Source: HK1 sp965202735 (GTDB taxonomy: Bacteria; Pseudomonadota; Gammaproteobacteria; HK1). From it: a DNA stretch of 64,000 nucleotides. The DNA is taken from positions 1,364,001-1,428,000 of the forward strand of contig OZ241844.1 of NCBI GenBank assembly GCA_965202735.1, given 5' to 3'. The position numbers and the translations under genes were made by a program. The notes beneath the pieces are model-generated. The model did not search any database. It saw only the letters and a list, made by a program, of their open reading frames with translations, and was not told where the DNA came from. Below are positions 52,529-63,658 of this stretch, piece after piece; the stretch's first letter is position 1; every line of letters starts with the position of its first letter.

Positions 52529-53836
52529 ATGACCCAGCCGGAAGCGAAGCCGGCGACACCGCCGAAAGCGAAGCCGGCGACACCGCCGAAAGCGAAGCCG
52601 GCGACCCAGCCGGAAGCGAAGCCGGCGACGCTGTCCGGAACGAAGCCTATGAAGCCGCCGGGAACGAAGCCGATGAACCTGCAAGAACCGGAAGACCGTC
52701 ACAGCACCGTCCGCGTCAGCGGCCGGCGTTTCGAGGAATCTCCCTTCATCGCCCGCTACGACGGTCCGGAGCTGGTCCGCGGCGTCTACGCGGGCCGCTT
52801 CTTCCCGATCTTCAACGGGGAAGACACCGTCCGGAAGTACTGGGTGCTGAGGCGCAAGGCCCTGATGTTCGACACGCCCGAGAAGCCGGTGGAGGTGTCC
52901 GGACCCGATGCCCCGGCGTTCCTGGACAAGGTGCTCGCACGGACCGTCTCGACCCTCGAGGAAGGGTGCGGACGCTACGCCCTCGCCTGCACGCCGCAGG
53001 GCGGCGTGTTCATGGACGGCATCGTGTTCCGGCTCCACCGCGACCGCTTCTGGTACGTGCAGGCCGACGGCGCGCTGGAGGCATGGCTCCTCGCCCACAG
53101 CGGAGGCTGCGACATCACCATCTCCGACCCGCGGTCGCGGGTGATCCAGATCCAGGGGCCGGCATCCCTGGAGATCATGCGCGCGGCTTCCGCCCATCGG
53201 ATCGACGAGGGCCTGCGCTACTTCCGGGCCGGCTTCTTCGATCTCGGCGGCCAGGAGGTCTATGTCTCGCGCACCGGGTTCACCGGCGAGCTCGGCTACG
53301 AGATCTACGGCCTGGGCGATGCGACCGACCACCTGGCGCTGTGGGACCACCTGATGGCTTCGGGCGAGCCGCACGGCATGGAGTTCTCCACCACCAGCCC
53401 CATGACGATCCGGCGGATCGAGGCCGGCATCCTGGGCAACATCACCGACATGGACACCACCATGACGCCGTTCGAGGCCGGTCTCGCCCCGTTCGTCGAC
53501 CTGGAACGGGGCGACTTCGTCGGCCGGGCGGCGCTGCTTCGCGCGGACCGGCGGCGGACGCTCTACGGCCTGAAGTGCCTGGACGCGCTGCCGTCCGCCG
53601 CCAGCACCGTGCTCGACGGCGACACGCCGGTCGGGCGAATGACGATGGGGGTCCGGTCCCCCACCCTCGAGTGCGGCATCGGCTACGTCAGGTTCGACGA
53701 GCCGGGCGACTGGAAGGGGCGCTCTCTCCGCATCAGGCGGCCGGACGACGAGGTCCACGCCTGCGAGATCGTCGACCTTCCGTTCCTCGACCCGGAGAAG
53801 CGGATCGTCCGGGGCCTCGACAGGACAGTCCCCTGA
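52529..53836 (+). CDS. GcvT-like aminomethyltransferase-family protein with N-terminal repeats
   Basis: This 435-residue protein has a core from about residue 65 that is a stand-alone GcvT fold: RKALMFDTPEKPVEVSGPDAPAFLDKVL, YVSRTGFTGELGYEIYG with the conserved GELGYE, and RIEAGILGNITDMDTTMTPFEAGL. Relatives include glycine-cleavage T protein, DmdA-type demethylases and folate-dependent demethylases. The first 50 residues are KPAT-type repeats from about 24-bp tandem DNA units (52537-52680). ATG 52529 and ATG 52673 are both possible; the latter would avoid the repeats. Co-directional with the GMC gene, it may take a methyl or formaldehyde unit to folate. Confidence 0.75.
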   Translation: MTQPEAKPATPPKAKPATPPKAKPATQPEAKPATLSGTKPMKPPGTKPMNLQEPEDRHSTVRVSGRRFEESPFIARYDGPELVRGVYAGRFFPIFNGEDTVRKYWVLRRKALMFDTPEKPVEVSGPDAPAFLDKVLARTVSTLEEGCGRYALACTPQGGVFMDGIVFRLHRDRFWYVQADGALEAWLLAHSGGCDITISDPRSRVIQIQGPASLEIMRAASAHRIDEGLRYFRAGFFDLGGQEVYVSRTGFTGELGYEIYGLGDATDHLALWDHLMASGEPHGMEFSTTSPMTIRRIEAGILGNITDMDTTMTPFEAGLAPFVDLERGDFVGRAALLRADRRRTLYGLKCLDALPSAASTVLDGDTPVGRMTMGVRSPTLECGIGYVRFDEPGDWKGRSLRIRRPDDEVHACEIVDLPFLDPEKRIVRGLDRTVP

Positions 53837-54659
53837 CCGCCGACGGCGGCTCCGGAGTCCGTCGGAGATCGTGTCGGCCCGACCTCGGCGGGGCGCGGGA
53901 GGGCGTGGTCGTGCAGCGGGCATCCGGGTTCCCCGCGTCCGGGGGTAGTGTCTCAGTTTGACTCCGGGACCGTTGTGTCGTGTCGAGGAAGAAAGTCGAG
54001 CCGAGGCGCCACCCGTCGTCGGGAAGGGCGTACGTCCGGTTTGCGAGAGCCCTGGTTTCCGGTTCCGGACGACCCTGGGGACAAGGGCATCGTGCGCTCG
54101 GTTCGCAAAGGCGGGATGCCCCTGGTCCCGAAAGAAGCCCTCTCCCCCCGGGAGAGGGGTTGGGGTGAGGGGACCGAATCATCGCCGCGCCCTCACCCCC
54201 GGCCCCTCTCCCGGGGGGAGAGGGGAGAATGCGGGGGTCTTCTCCTGAACCCGGCGACGGGCGAGCGGCATGGAGACCTCGTGCTCCGGTCCGAGGGGAG
54301 AATGTGGGGGTCTTCGGACCGCACGCCGCTTCCACTTCATGCGGCGCGAGGGTCAACCCGGCCATGAGCCCGGCCATGAACATTCCGACACCGAGCCAGG
54401 GAGGGCCTCGGCTTGGCTTCGGGGCAGTGATGTCGCGCGGAGCAAGAAAGTCGAAATGAGACACTACCCGTCCGGGTTCCCGCTTGACGTGTGCAAGAGC
54501 GTTCGCGCCGGCCATGTGCAGAGCGATGCGCATTGGACGAGAGGCTGGAGGCCCTGCAAGATTGCGCGGAACCACACCCGGCGGACGGATGTCTCACGGA
54601 GAACCCGATGCTTTCCGGCACTGGGACCACGGTACACCGCCACACAGGACGCATGAACG
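53837..54659. other. Spacer occupied by element R1 copy B
   Basis: Apart from the R1 element (53944-54468), about 190 bp before the VKOR gene remain without recognised features. No gene was found here. Confidence 0.5.
53936..54476. mobile_element. Element R1, long copy B (53944-54468) with perfect 8-bp target duplication
   Basis: This 525-bp element starts GGTAGTGTCTCAGTTTGACT and ends AAGTCGAAATGAGACACTACC. It is flanked by CGTCCGGG at 53936-53943 and 54469-54476. Its interior contains several G/C palindromes (CCCCTCTCCCGGGGGGAGAG) and no transposase. It is homologous to copy A at 1745, about 110 bp longer. An 8-bp duplication suggests mobilisation by a transposase family with that target size; the source is not in the window. 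Confidence 0.8.
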
Positions 54660-55814
54660 ATGCCCGGGAAGCGCAAGCGATCACGATCCGCCGCCCGTGG
54701 TCGCCGGCCCCGCAGTGCGACGGCCCCGAAGCGCACCGTGACCGAGTCCGCGAGCGCGACGGCCTCGAAGCGCACCGTGGCCGAGTCCGCGAGCGCGACG
54801 GCCCCGGAGCGCGCCGTGGCCGAGTCCGCGAGCGTGCCGGCCTCGAAGCGTTCCGAAGCCAGAGCCGAGTCCGGTATCGCGCCACCCGCCCCCGAGCGCG
54901 CCGCCGCCGGACCCGCGGGAGCGCCTGCCCGGAAGCGCGCCGCCGGCGCCACGGCGCCGGCGCACCCGGTGCGGTCCCTCGACAACTGGATCCTCGCCCT
55001 CGCGGGGCTCGGGGTCCTGCTCACCGGGTACCTGACGCTGGTCGCCTGGCTCGGCGAGCACCCGGCGTACTGCGGAGCGGACTCCGAGTGCGACCTCGTG
55101 CAGTCCAGCCGGTGGTCGACCCTGCTCGGCATGCCGATGGCGCTGTGGGGACTGATCACCTACGCGATCCTCGCGGGACTCGCGTGGCGCCTGCGCACCC
55201 GGCCGTCGGCATGGCGCGCCACCCTGCTCTTCGCAGGCATCGGTGCCGGCGTGAGCTGGTTCCTCACCCTGGTCTCGGTCTTCCTGATCGAAGCGACTTG
55301 CGGATACTGCCTCGCATCGTTCGCGCTCATGAACGGGCTGCTCGTGCTCGTGCTGCTGCGCCGCCCCTCGCGGATGCCCGAGCATGCCTGGGGGAAGGCC
55401 CTGCCGCTCCCGGCCGGCGCCGCCATCGCCCTGGTCCTGGGCCTCCACCTGCATTTCAGCGGACTCTTCGATCCCGCCGCCGGCCCCGAGGACCCCTATC
55501 TCAAGGCGCTGGCGACCCACCTGCGCGACAGCGGCGCGCGCTTCTACGGCGCCTGGTGGTGCCCGGCCTGCCAGGAGCAGAAGGCGCTCTTCACCGCCTC
55601 CGTCGACCGGCTGCCGTACGTCGAATGCACCCCCGGAGGCCGCGGCGGACCTCGCGCGGTCGAGTGCGTCACCCGCAACATCCAGGAATATCCGACATGG
55701 ATCATCGACGGGCAGCGCCATACCGGGGTGGTAAGCGTCGAGCGGCTCGGCCGGGTGTCGGGCTTCGACCGGAGCCCGACGATCCGGCAAACCGCACCGG
55801 AGGGGCAGGAATGA
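54660..55814 (+). CDS. Vitamin K epoxide reductase (VKOR) fused to thioredoxin-like domain
   Basis: This 384-residue membrane protein oxidises or regenerates periplasmic disulfide pathways in place of DsbB. The VKOR half has the loop cysteines in YCGADSECDLVQSS and the active CGYC after VFLIEAT (near residue 215), within four or five hydrophobic helices. The C-terminal half has a thioredoxin-like FYGAWWCPACQEQKALF with CPAC and YPTWIIDG. The N-terminal 105 residues are Ala/Ser/Arg/Thr repeats (TVAESASAT-like) from 39-bp tandem units (54735-54850), atypical for the family. ATG 54660 lacks a strong ribosome site, so a downstream start is possible. Confidence 0.85.
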   Translation: MPGKRKRSRSAARGRRPRSATAPKRTVTESASATASKRTVAESASATAPERAVAESASVPASKRSEARAESGIAPPAPERAAAGPAGAPARKRAAGATAPAHPVRSLDNWILALAGLGVLLTGYLTLVAWLGEHPAYCGADSECDLVQSSRWSTLLGMPMALWGLITYAILAGLAWRLRTRPSAWRATLLFAGIGAGVSWFLTLVSVFLIEATCGYCLASFALMNGLLVLVLLRRPSRMPEHAWGKALPLPAGAAIALVLGLHLHFSGLFDPAAGPEDPYLKALATHLRDSGARFYGAWWCPACQEQKALFTASVDRLPYVECTPGGRGGPRAVECVTRNIQEYPTWIIDGQRHTGVVSVERLGRVSGFDRSPTIRQTAPEGQE

Positions 55815-55867
55815 GCGCGGCGCCAAGGGCGGCGCCGAGATTCTCGATGTGATCCGCAAGCCTCCCG

Positions 55868-56007
55868 ATGGCTAAACAGCAATTCCCGCCAGGTGGAAAC
55901 ATGCTCCTGAATTCCCCTCGATCCGGCGCCCCGAGGGTCGAAATCGCGCCGGAATCCGACCACGGTACGGCCTCTCCGGGCGCTGGCGGGAATTGCTGAT
56001 GGCTAAG
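55868..56007. mobile_element. MITE-like element R2, copy 2 (55877-55998) with 9-bp target duplication
   Basis: This element of 122 bp is inverted relative to copy 1. It runs from CAGCAATTCCCGCCAG to CTGGCGGGAATTGCTG. Flanks are ATGGCTAAA and ATGGCTAAG, eight of nine identical. The terminal repeats are a perfect 16-bp match, cleaner than in copy 1. Confidence 0.85.
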
Positions 56008-56277
56008 GGCGGAGCGCATCGCACAGGCGCTCGGCTCCTTCCGCGGCAATCGCCACCGCCGACAGGACCATTTTTTTGTCGTGTTCGAGTGTCGGCAGCC
56101 GGTGCGAAGTCGCCTGCGGCGGAGGCGCCGGGAGATCCAGAAAGCTCAACTTGGCACACGGACAACGCATCGCGTCCACAAATGGGCCGCTTGAGCGCGC
56201 CTCGGCCCCTCCGGGCCGACAAAAAACGAGTCATGCCACCGCCGGGCACCGGGAACCCGGTTCATCAAACCCGCCAG

Positions 56278-56405
56278 GACCATTCAAAAGTCGTGGTAAC
56301 CGGCCGCCCAACCGGAAGATCGCACGGTGATCGGTGGCCTTTCGGCATCGAAGGCCCGGTGCGGGCGCCTGATGAACCGCTCGTCACGACTTCCGGACAA
56401 CCCTG
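56278..56405. mobile_element. Short mobile element R3, copy c
   Basis: This 128-bp copy runs from GACCATTCAAAAGTCG to CTTCCGGACAACCCTG. Its flanks (TCAAACCCGCCAG and CCCAGCCCGCACA) are only partly alike, so the target duplication is not convincing here. It ends 25 bp before the ccoI start. Confidence 0.7.
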
Positions 56406-56429
56406 CCCAGCCCGCACAGGCGACGCCCC

Positions 56430-59861
<3,432 letters not shown>

Positions 59862-59866
59862 CGAGA

Positions 59867-60076
59867 ATTCCCTTGCCACGTGTCGAGCACACAGCAATTC
59901 CCGCCAGCGCCCGGAAGAGGCCGTACCGTAGTGGAATTGTGGTGCGATTTCGACCTTCGGGGCGTCAAGTCGAGGGGATTTCAGGGGTTTGTTCCCGCTT
60001 GGCGGGAATTGCTGTCGAGCACACCATTGCGCAAGAACGGCGGCCCTTGCGGGTGCGGTCGGCAACCTTGCTTCAA
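59867..60076. repeat. Element R4 interrupted by R2
   Basis: GAGAATTCCCTTGCCACGTG on the left and TTGCGCAAGAACGGCGGC on the right are contiguous in the copy at 20037. Here they are separated by the R2 element and its duplicated target. The composite lies in the 232-bp ccoI-ccoS spacer. Confidence 0.7.
59883..60023. mobile_element. MITE-like element R2, copy 3 (59892-60014) with perfect 9-bp target duplication, nested in R4
   Basis: This element of 123 bp runs from CAGCAATTCCCGCCAG to TTGGCGGGAATTGCTG, flanked by TCGAGCACA at 59883-59891 and 60015-60023. The paralogous R4 site at 20037 has the corresponding sequence once and no element. This is direct evidence for insertion into a pre-existing repeat. 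Confidence 0.9.
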
Positions 60077-60093
60077 GCGCCGTCCTGACCGCG

Positions 60094-60252
60094 ATGGAGA
60101 TCCTTCCGCTCCTCATCGGAATCTCCGTCGTCGCGGTCATCGCGGTCGCCGGGGTCTTCGTGTGGGCGGTCCGCTCCGGCCAGTTCGACGACCTCGACAC
60201 GCCGGCGGTCAGGATCCTCACCGACGACGACGAACCGCCTCCCCCCGGCTGA
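60094..60252 (+). CDS. ccoS: Cbb3-type cytochrome oxidase assembly protein CcoS
   Basis: This 52-residue single-span membrane protein starts MEILPLLIGISVVAVIAVAG, continues VFVWAVRSGQFDDLDTPAVR and ends ILTDDDEPPPPG. The helix followed by WAxRSGQFDDL and the acidic tail is the family signature. CcoS acts with CcoI in copper and haem incorporation into cbb3 oxidase. It is easily missed because of its size. ATG 60094 is separated from ccoI by a nested R2/R4 insertion, whereas these genes usually overlap or adjoin. Confidence 0.9.
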   Translation: MEILPLLIGISVVAVIAVAGVFVWAVRSGQFDDLDTPAVRILTDDDEPPPPG

Positions 60253-60259
60253 CAGGGTC

Positions 60260-60413
60260 CTGCGAGGTTCGGCAGGACTCTCCAGAAGTCGTGACGAGCG
60301 GTTCATCAGACCCTCGCACCGGGCCTTCGATGCCGGAAGACCGCCCGTCACTGTGCGATCTTCCGTCTGGGCGGCCAATGACCGCGACTTTTGAATGGTC
60401 CCGCGAGGTTCGG
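60260..60413. mobile_element. Short mobile element R3, copy d (60273-60400) with 13-bp target duplication
   Basis: This 128-bp copy is nearly identical to copy b at 17154. It starts CAGGACTCTCCAGAAGTCG and ends GACTTTTGAATGGTC. Flanks are CTGCGAGGTTCGG (60260-60272) and CCGCGAGGTTCGG (60401-60413), 12 of 13 identical. Confidence 0.85.
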
Positions 60414-60428
60414 GCCATGCGAGTCGAT

Positions 60429-60449
60429 TGGTATCTCTATTTGATACCA
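60429..60449 (+). promoter_or_regulatory. Palindromic operator upstream of hicA
   Basis: TGGTATC-TCTATTT-GATACCA is a perfect 7-bp inverted repeat with a 7-bp spacer, ending 10 bp before the hicA start. HicB antitoxins with DNA-binding C-termini autoregulate through such sites, so this is the likely HicB operator overlapping the promoter. Confidence 0.65.
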
Positions 60450-60459
60450 TTTGTGCATT

Positions 60460-60714
60460 GTGAACCGAAAGCACCGCACCATCCTGGCCGCCCTCTTCCG
60501 GAGCCCGGTCGCGACGGACGTCCAATGGCCGGATGTGGAGAATCTGGTGGTCGGCGCCGGCGGCAGCGTCAGGGAGGGCCGCGGGTCCCGAGTCCGGTTC
60601 GAGTTGAACGGCGTTTGCGCAAACTTTCATCGCCCGCATCCGCGGAAGGAAGCGAGGCGCTATCAGGTGCGGCACCTTCGTGAATTCTTCACCGCATCGG
60701 GGGTCAATCCATGA
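60460..60714 (+). CDS. hicA: HicA-family toxin
   Basis: This 84-residue HicA-like mRNA interferase begins MNRKHRTILAALFRSPVATD, followed by VQWPDVENLVVGAGG, GRGSRVRFELNGVCANFHRPHP and YQVRHLREFFTASGV. In this subfamily the usual GSHH catalytic segment reads GSRVRF, with the histidine supplied later in FHRPHP, so the active site differs from canonical HicA. The start is GTG 60460; the stop overlaps hicB by ATGA. It would cleave mRNA when not bound by HicB. Confidence 0.82.
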   Translation: MNRKHRTILAALFRSPVATDVQWPDVENLVVGAGGSVREGRGSRVRFELNGVCANFHRPHPRKEARRYQVRHLREFFTASGVNP

Positions 60715-61148
60715 AATACAGGGGATACGAAGCGCTCGTCTCCTTCGACGAGGACGACCGGGTGCTGTGCGGCCGCGTGCTGAGTACACGCGATGTCATC
60801 TCGTTCGAGGCCGAGTCGGTGGACGGGATTGAACGTGCCTTCCATGAAGCCGTCGACGACTACCTCGAGCAATGTGCAGAGGCGCGACGGGACCCCGATC
60901 GATCGTTTTCCGGCAAGCTGCTCGTCAGGATGCACCCGGACCTGCACCGCGAGGTCTACCTGGAGGCCGCCCGATCCGGTGCGAGTCTGAACGCGTGGAT
61001 CACCGAATCGCTGGAGTCCAGAGTCGCCGGGAGCCGCGGTCGTTCCGCCTCCGTTGCGTCCCGCCGGTCACCATCCGCCTCCTTCGGGCCGGACGAAGCT
61101 CACCGGGCCGTCCGTCCGGACGATGCCGGCATGATCCGCCGCGACTGA
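60711..61148 (+). CDS. hicB: HicB-family antitoxin
   Basis: This 145-residue antitoxin has an N-terminal HicB domain MKYRGYEALVSFDEDDRVLCGRV, with VDGIERAFHEAVDDYLEQC, that inhibits the toxin. The C-terminal HicB_1/ribbon-helix-helix-like GKLLVRMHPDLHREVYLEAARSGASLNAWI binds DNA. The last 35 residues are Ser/Arg-rich and not typical. ATG 60711 overlaps the toxin stop, so the two proteins are translationally coupled. Autorepression through the palindrome at 60429 is expected. Confidence 0.88.
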   Translation: MKYRGYEALVSFDEDDRVLCGRVLSTRDVISFEAESVDGIERAFHEAVDDYLEQCAEARRDPDRSFSGKLLVRMHPDLHREVYLEAARSGASLNAWITESLESRVAGSRGRSASVASRRSPSASFGPDEAHRAVRPDDAGMIRRD

Positions 61149-61326
61149 CATCGTGGGCGGTTGCCGCGGAGTGGGCGTCGAGCACATGTGCGCCCTCGCG
61201 GACGGAAGGACTGCGCAGCTCCTGACCGCAGCCATCGCCGGCGCCTGGAGGCCGTCTCCCTCCGGTCCTCGTCTCCCTCGATCCGGAGACGGCAGGCGCG
61301 GGTGATCCCGGCGAGCGAGGCGGAGG

Positions 61327-62655
61327 TCAGCCCCCCGGCTCGTCCGGCCACACCCGCCGCCCCGCGACGTAGGTCGCCCGCACCGCCCGGTCGTCGCCGA
61401 GGACCGCGAGGGCGAAGAGCGTGTCCTCCAGGCTCTCGGACAGCGCGTGCCGGGCCTCCAGCACCGGGGTGGCGGCCGGATCGAGCACCACGATATCCGC
61501 CCACCGGCCCGGCTCCAGGGACCCGATCTCGTCGTCGAGGCCGAGGTTGACCGCGTTGCCGCGGGTCGCGAGGTGGAAGAGCTCGTGCGCGGCCGGTGTC
61601 CTCCCGCGCAGCATCGCCACCTTGTACGCCTCGCCGAGGGTGTGGAGCATGGAGTAGCTCGTGCCGCCCCCGACATCGGTGGCGACCCCGATGCGCACGG
61701 GCCGGTCCGCGCGCCCGACGTGGGCGGCGTCGAAGAGTCCGGACCCGAGGAAGGTGTTCGAGGTCGGGCAGTGCACGACGGTGGCGCCGGTCCCGGAGAG
61801 CCGCGCGCACTCGCGCTCCGAGAGATGGATGCCGTGCGCGTAGAGGCTGCGGGGGCCGAGCAGGCCGAAGCGGTCGTAGACGTCGGTGTAGTCCCTTGCC
61901 CGGGGGAACAGCTTGCGCACCAGCTCGATCTCGCCCGGGCTCTCGGACAGGTGGCTGTGCACGTGGCAGTCGGGATGCCGGGCGGCGAGCGCGCCGGCCT
62001 CGCGGAGCTGCTCCTCGGTCGAGGTGATGGCGAAGCGCACGGTGATCGCGTAGCGCAGCCGCCCGCGCCGGTGCCAGCGCTCGATGAGCGCCTCGCTGTC
62101 GCGCACCCCGGACTCGGGATCGTCGCGCAACGCCTCCGGGGCATTGCGGTCCATCAGCGTCTTGCCGCTGACGATGGCCTGGCCGCGGCGTTCGGCCGCC
62201 GCGAAGAGGATCTCGGTGGCGGATCGGTGCACGGTGGAGAAGACGACCGCGGCGGTGGTGCCGTGCTGCACCAGACGGTCGAGGAACGCCTCGGCGGCGG
62301 CCCGCGCGTGCGGGGCCGAGGCGTAGCGCCGCTCCTCGGGAAAGGTGAACCGGTTCAGCCAGTCCAGCAGGTCCTTGCCGGGGGCGGCCAGCATCCGGTA
62401 CTGCGGGAAGTGGACGTGGGCGTCGATGAACCCCGGCAGCACCAGCGCCTCGCCATGATCCTCCGACGGGAGGGAGTGGAACCGCCGCGGCAGCCGGCTC
62501 GCATGGCCGCGCCAGGCGATGCGCCCGTCCCCGGAGACCGCGACCGCGCCGCGGCGATGGAAGCGCACCGCGCGTTCCGGCCCCGCGACGACGGGGTCGT
62601 CGCGGTAGCTCAGTACCGCGCCGCGGATCACCCGCCCGGCGTGCGCCGCGGTCAC
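61327..62655 (-). CDS. guaD: Guanine deaminase
   Basis: This 442-residue amidohydrolase converts guanine to xanthine. Zinc ligands are in the family motif LPGFIDAHVHFPQYRML (residues about 72-88). They are followed by LNRFTFPEERRY, the catalytic region CHVHSHLSESPGEIELV, SLYAHGIHLSERE, VVHCPTSNTFLGSG and IGVATDVGGGTSYSML with the final Asp. The start is GTG 62655, directly after GGAGGCGCC; the same GGCGCCGTGACCGC string recurs three more times upstream. The gene follows the OHCU decarboxylase gene, consistent with a purine-to-allantoin route. Confidence 0.9.
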   Translation of the reverse strand: MTAAHAGRVIRGAVLSYRDDPVVAGPERAVRFHRRGAVAVSGDGRIAWRGHASRLPRRFHSLPSEDHGEALVLPGFIDAHVHFPQYRMLAAPGKDLLDWLNRFTFPEERRYASAPHARAAAEAFLDRLVQHGTTAAVVFSTVHRSATEILFAAAERRGQAIVSGKTLMDRNAPEALRDDPESGVRDSEALIERWHRRGRLRYAITVRFAITSTEEQLREAGALAARHPDCHVHSHLSESPGEIELVRKLFPRARDYTDVYDRFGLLGPRSLYAHGIHLSERECARLSGTGATVVHCPTSNTFLGSGLFDAAHVGRADRPVRIGVATDVGGGTSYSMLHTLGEAYKVAMLRGRTPAAHELFHLATRGNAVNLGLDDEIGSLEPGRWADIVVLDPAATPVLEARHALSESLEDTLFALAVLGDDRAVRATYVAGRRVWPDEPGG

Positions 62656-62880
62656 GGCGCCTCCCGAGCCTCGGGCGCCGGCGTTCGCGGGTCGGGCGCA
62701 TCCGGGCTGTCGTGCGCCGCGGTCACGGCGCCTCCCGGCCCGCAGGCGCCGGCGTTCGCAGGTCGGGCGGCGTCCGGGCTGTCGTGCGCCGCGGTCACGG
62801 CGCCTCCCGAGCCTCGGGCGCGGGCGTTCGCGGGTCGGGCGGCATCCGGGCTGTCGTGCGCGGCGGTCACGGCGCCACCC
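62651..62880. repeat. 71-72-bp tandem duplication of the uraD/guaD stop-start junction (four copies)
   Basis: GTCACGGCGCC occurs at 62651, 62722, 62794 and 62866 (periods 71, 72, 72). The rightmost copy contains the TGA of the decarboxylase gene, the leftmost the GTG of guanine deaminase, in the form GTGA. The intervening copies each carry SD-like sequence and a GTG. An original four-base overlap of the two genes has evidently been multiplied. Confidence 0.85.
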
Positions 62881-63382
62881 GGTCCTCGATCCGGAACCGC
62901 AGGATGCGCTCGACGTGGGCGAGGGCCGCCGCGCGCTCGGCGCCGGCATCGTTGTCGACGCGGGACTCGAAGGCCGCGAGGATCGCCTCCTTCGCCGCCC
63001 CCCTCACCGCGAAGATGAAGGGGAATCCGAAGCGCTCGCGGTAGCGGTCGTTCAGTTCGTGGAACCGGGCGAACTCTTCGGCGGTGAGCCGGTCGAGCCC
63101 CGCGCCGGCCTGCTCTCGCCGCGATTCCCGCGCGATGGCGCCGGCCACCGCGGCGCGGCCCGCGAGGTCCGGATGCGCGCGCAGCAACGCGAGCCGCCTC
63201 TCGCGCGGCGCGGCCCGCACCGCACCGGTGAACGCGCCCACCAGCGCCTCGCGATCGGGGAACGGCCGTGCTCCGAAGGCGGCTTCGGCGACCCACGGCG
63301 AGGCCTCCCCCACGTCGCCGAAGCGAGCGGCGAAAGCGGCCGCGTCAAGCTCGTTCACCGCATCAATCGACAGAAGGTTCAT
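62867..63382 (-). CDS. uraD: OHCU decarboxylase (UraD)
   Basis: This 171-residue enzyme decarboxylates 2-oxo-4-hydroxy-4-carboxy-5-ureidoimidazoline to S-allantoin, the last step after urate oxidation. Diagnostic segments are LLRAHPDLAGRAAVAG with the catalytic His, LTAEEFARFHELNDRYRERFGFPFIFAVRG, and the terminal AHVERILRFRIED. ATG 63382 (MNLLSIDAVNELDAAAFAARFGDV) opens the fold; an upstream in-frame ATG at 63421 is less likely. It lies between the urate oxidase PuuD and guanine deaminase genes on the same strand. Confidence 0.9.
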   Translation of the reverse strand: MNLLSIDAVNELDAAAFAARFGDVGEASPWVAEAAFGARPFPDREALVGAFTGAVRAAPRERRLALLRAHPDLAGRAAVAGAIARESRREQAGAGLDRLTAEEFARFHELNDRYRERFGFPFIFAVRGAAKEAILAAFESRVDNDAGAERAAALAHVERILRFRIEDRVAP

Positions 63383-63658
63383 CGCCCGCGCCCCGGGACC
63401 GGATCCGCCGGCCGCCCGCATCCCGCCGGCCGATGCCTTCGCCCGCGATCATGAATCCATGCGTTTCCGCGACGAACCTCCCGCCCCGCGCCAGCGCGAA
63501 GCGCCTTCTCCTGGTGCGCGGCACCGGTCGCGCTCGGATCCCGCTCCGCGCCAGCGCGAAGCGCCTCCCTTCACTCGCGCTCATGAATCCATGCGGCTCA
63601 CTTCTCTCGATTGCCTGAGCCGCGCCAGCGAGTTGTCCGCCCTCGCCGGCCACCGGAC
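63383..63658. repeat. Spacer with short direct repeats
   Basis: CCGCGCCAGCGCGAAGCGCC occurs at about 63485 and again at 63546, and ATGAATCCATGCG near 63450 and 63586. The periods are about 60 and 136 bp. No gene was recognised in the 276 bp. Confidence 0.5.

Larger units (their letters stand above)
55815..56429. other. Spacer with R2 and R3 elements before ccoI
   Basis: Between the R2 copy (55877-55998) and the R3 copy (56278-56405) lie 279 bp with no recognised gene. A run of seven T after GGACCA at 56066-56080 and AAAAAA at 56221 are AT-rich points in an otherwise GC-rich sequence. Confidence 0.45.
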
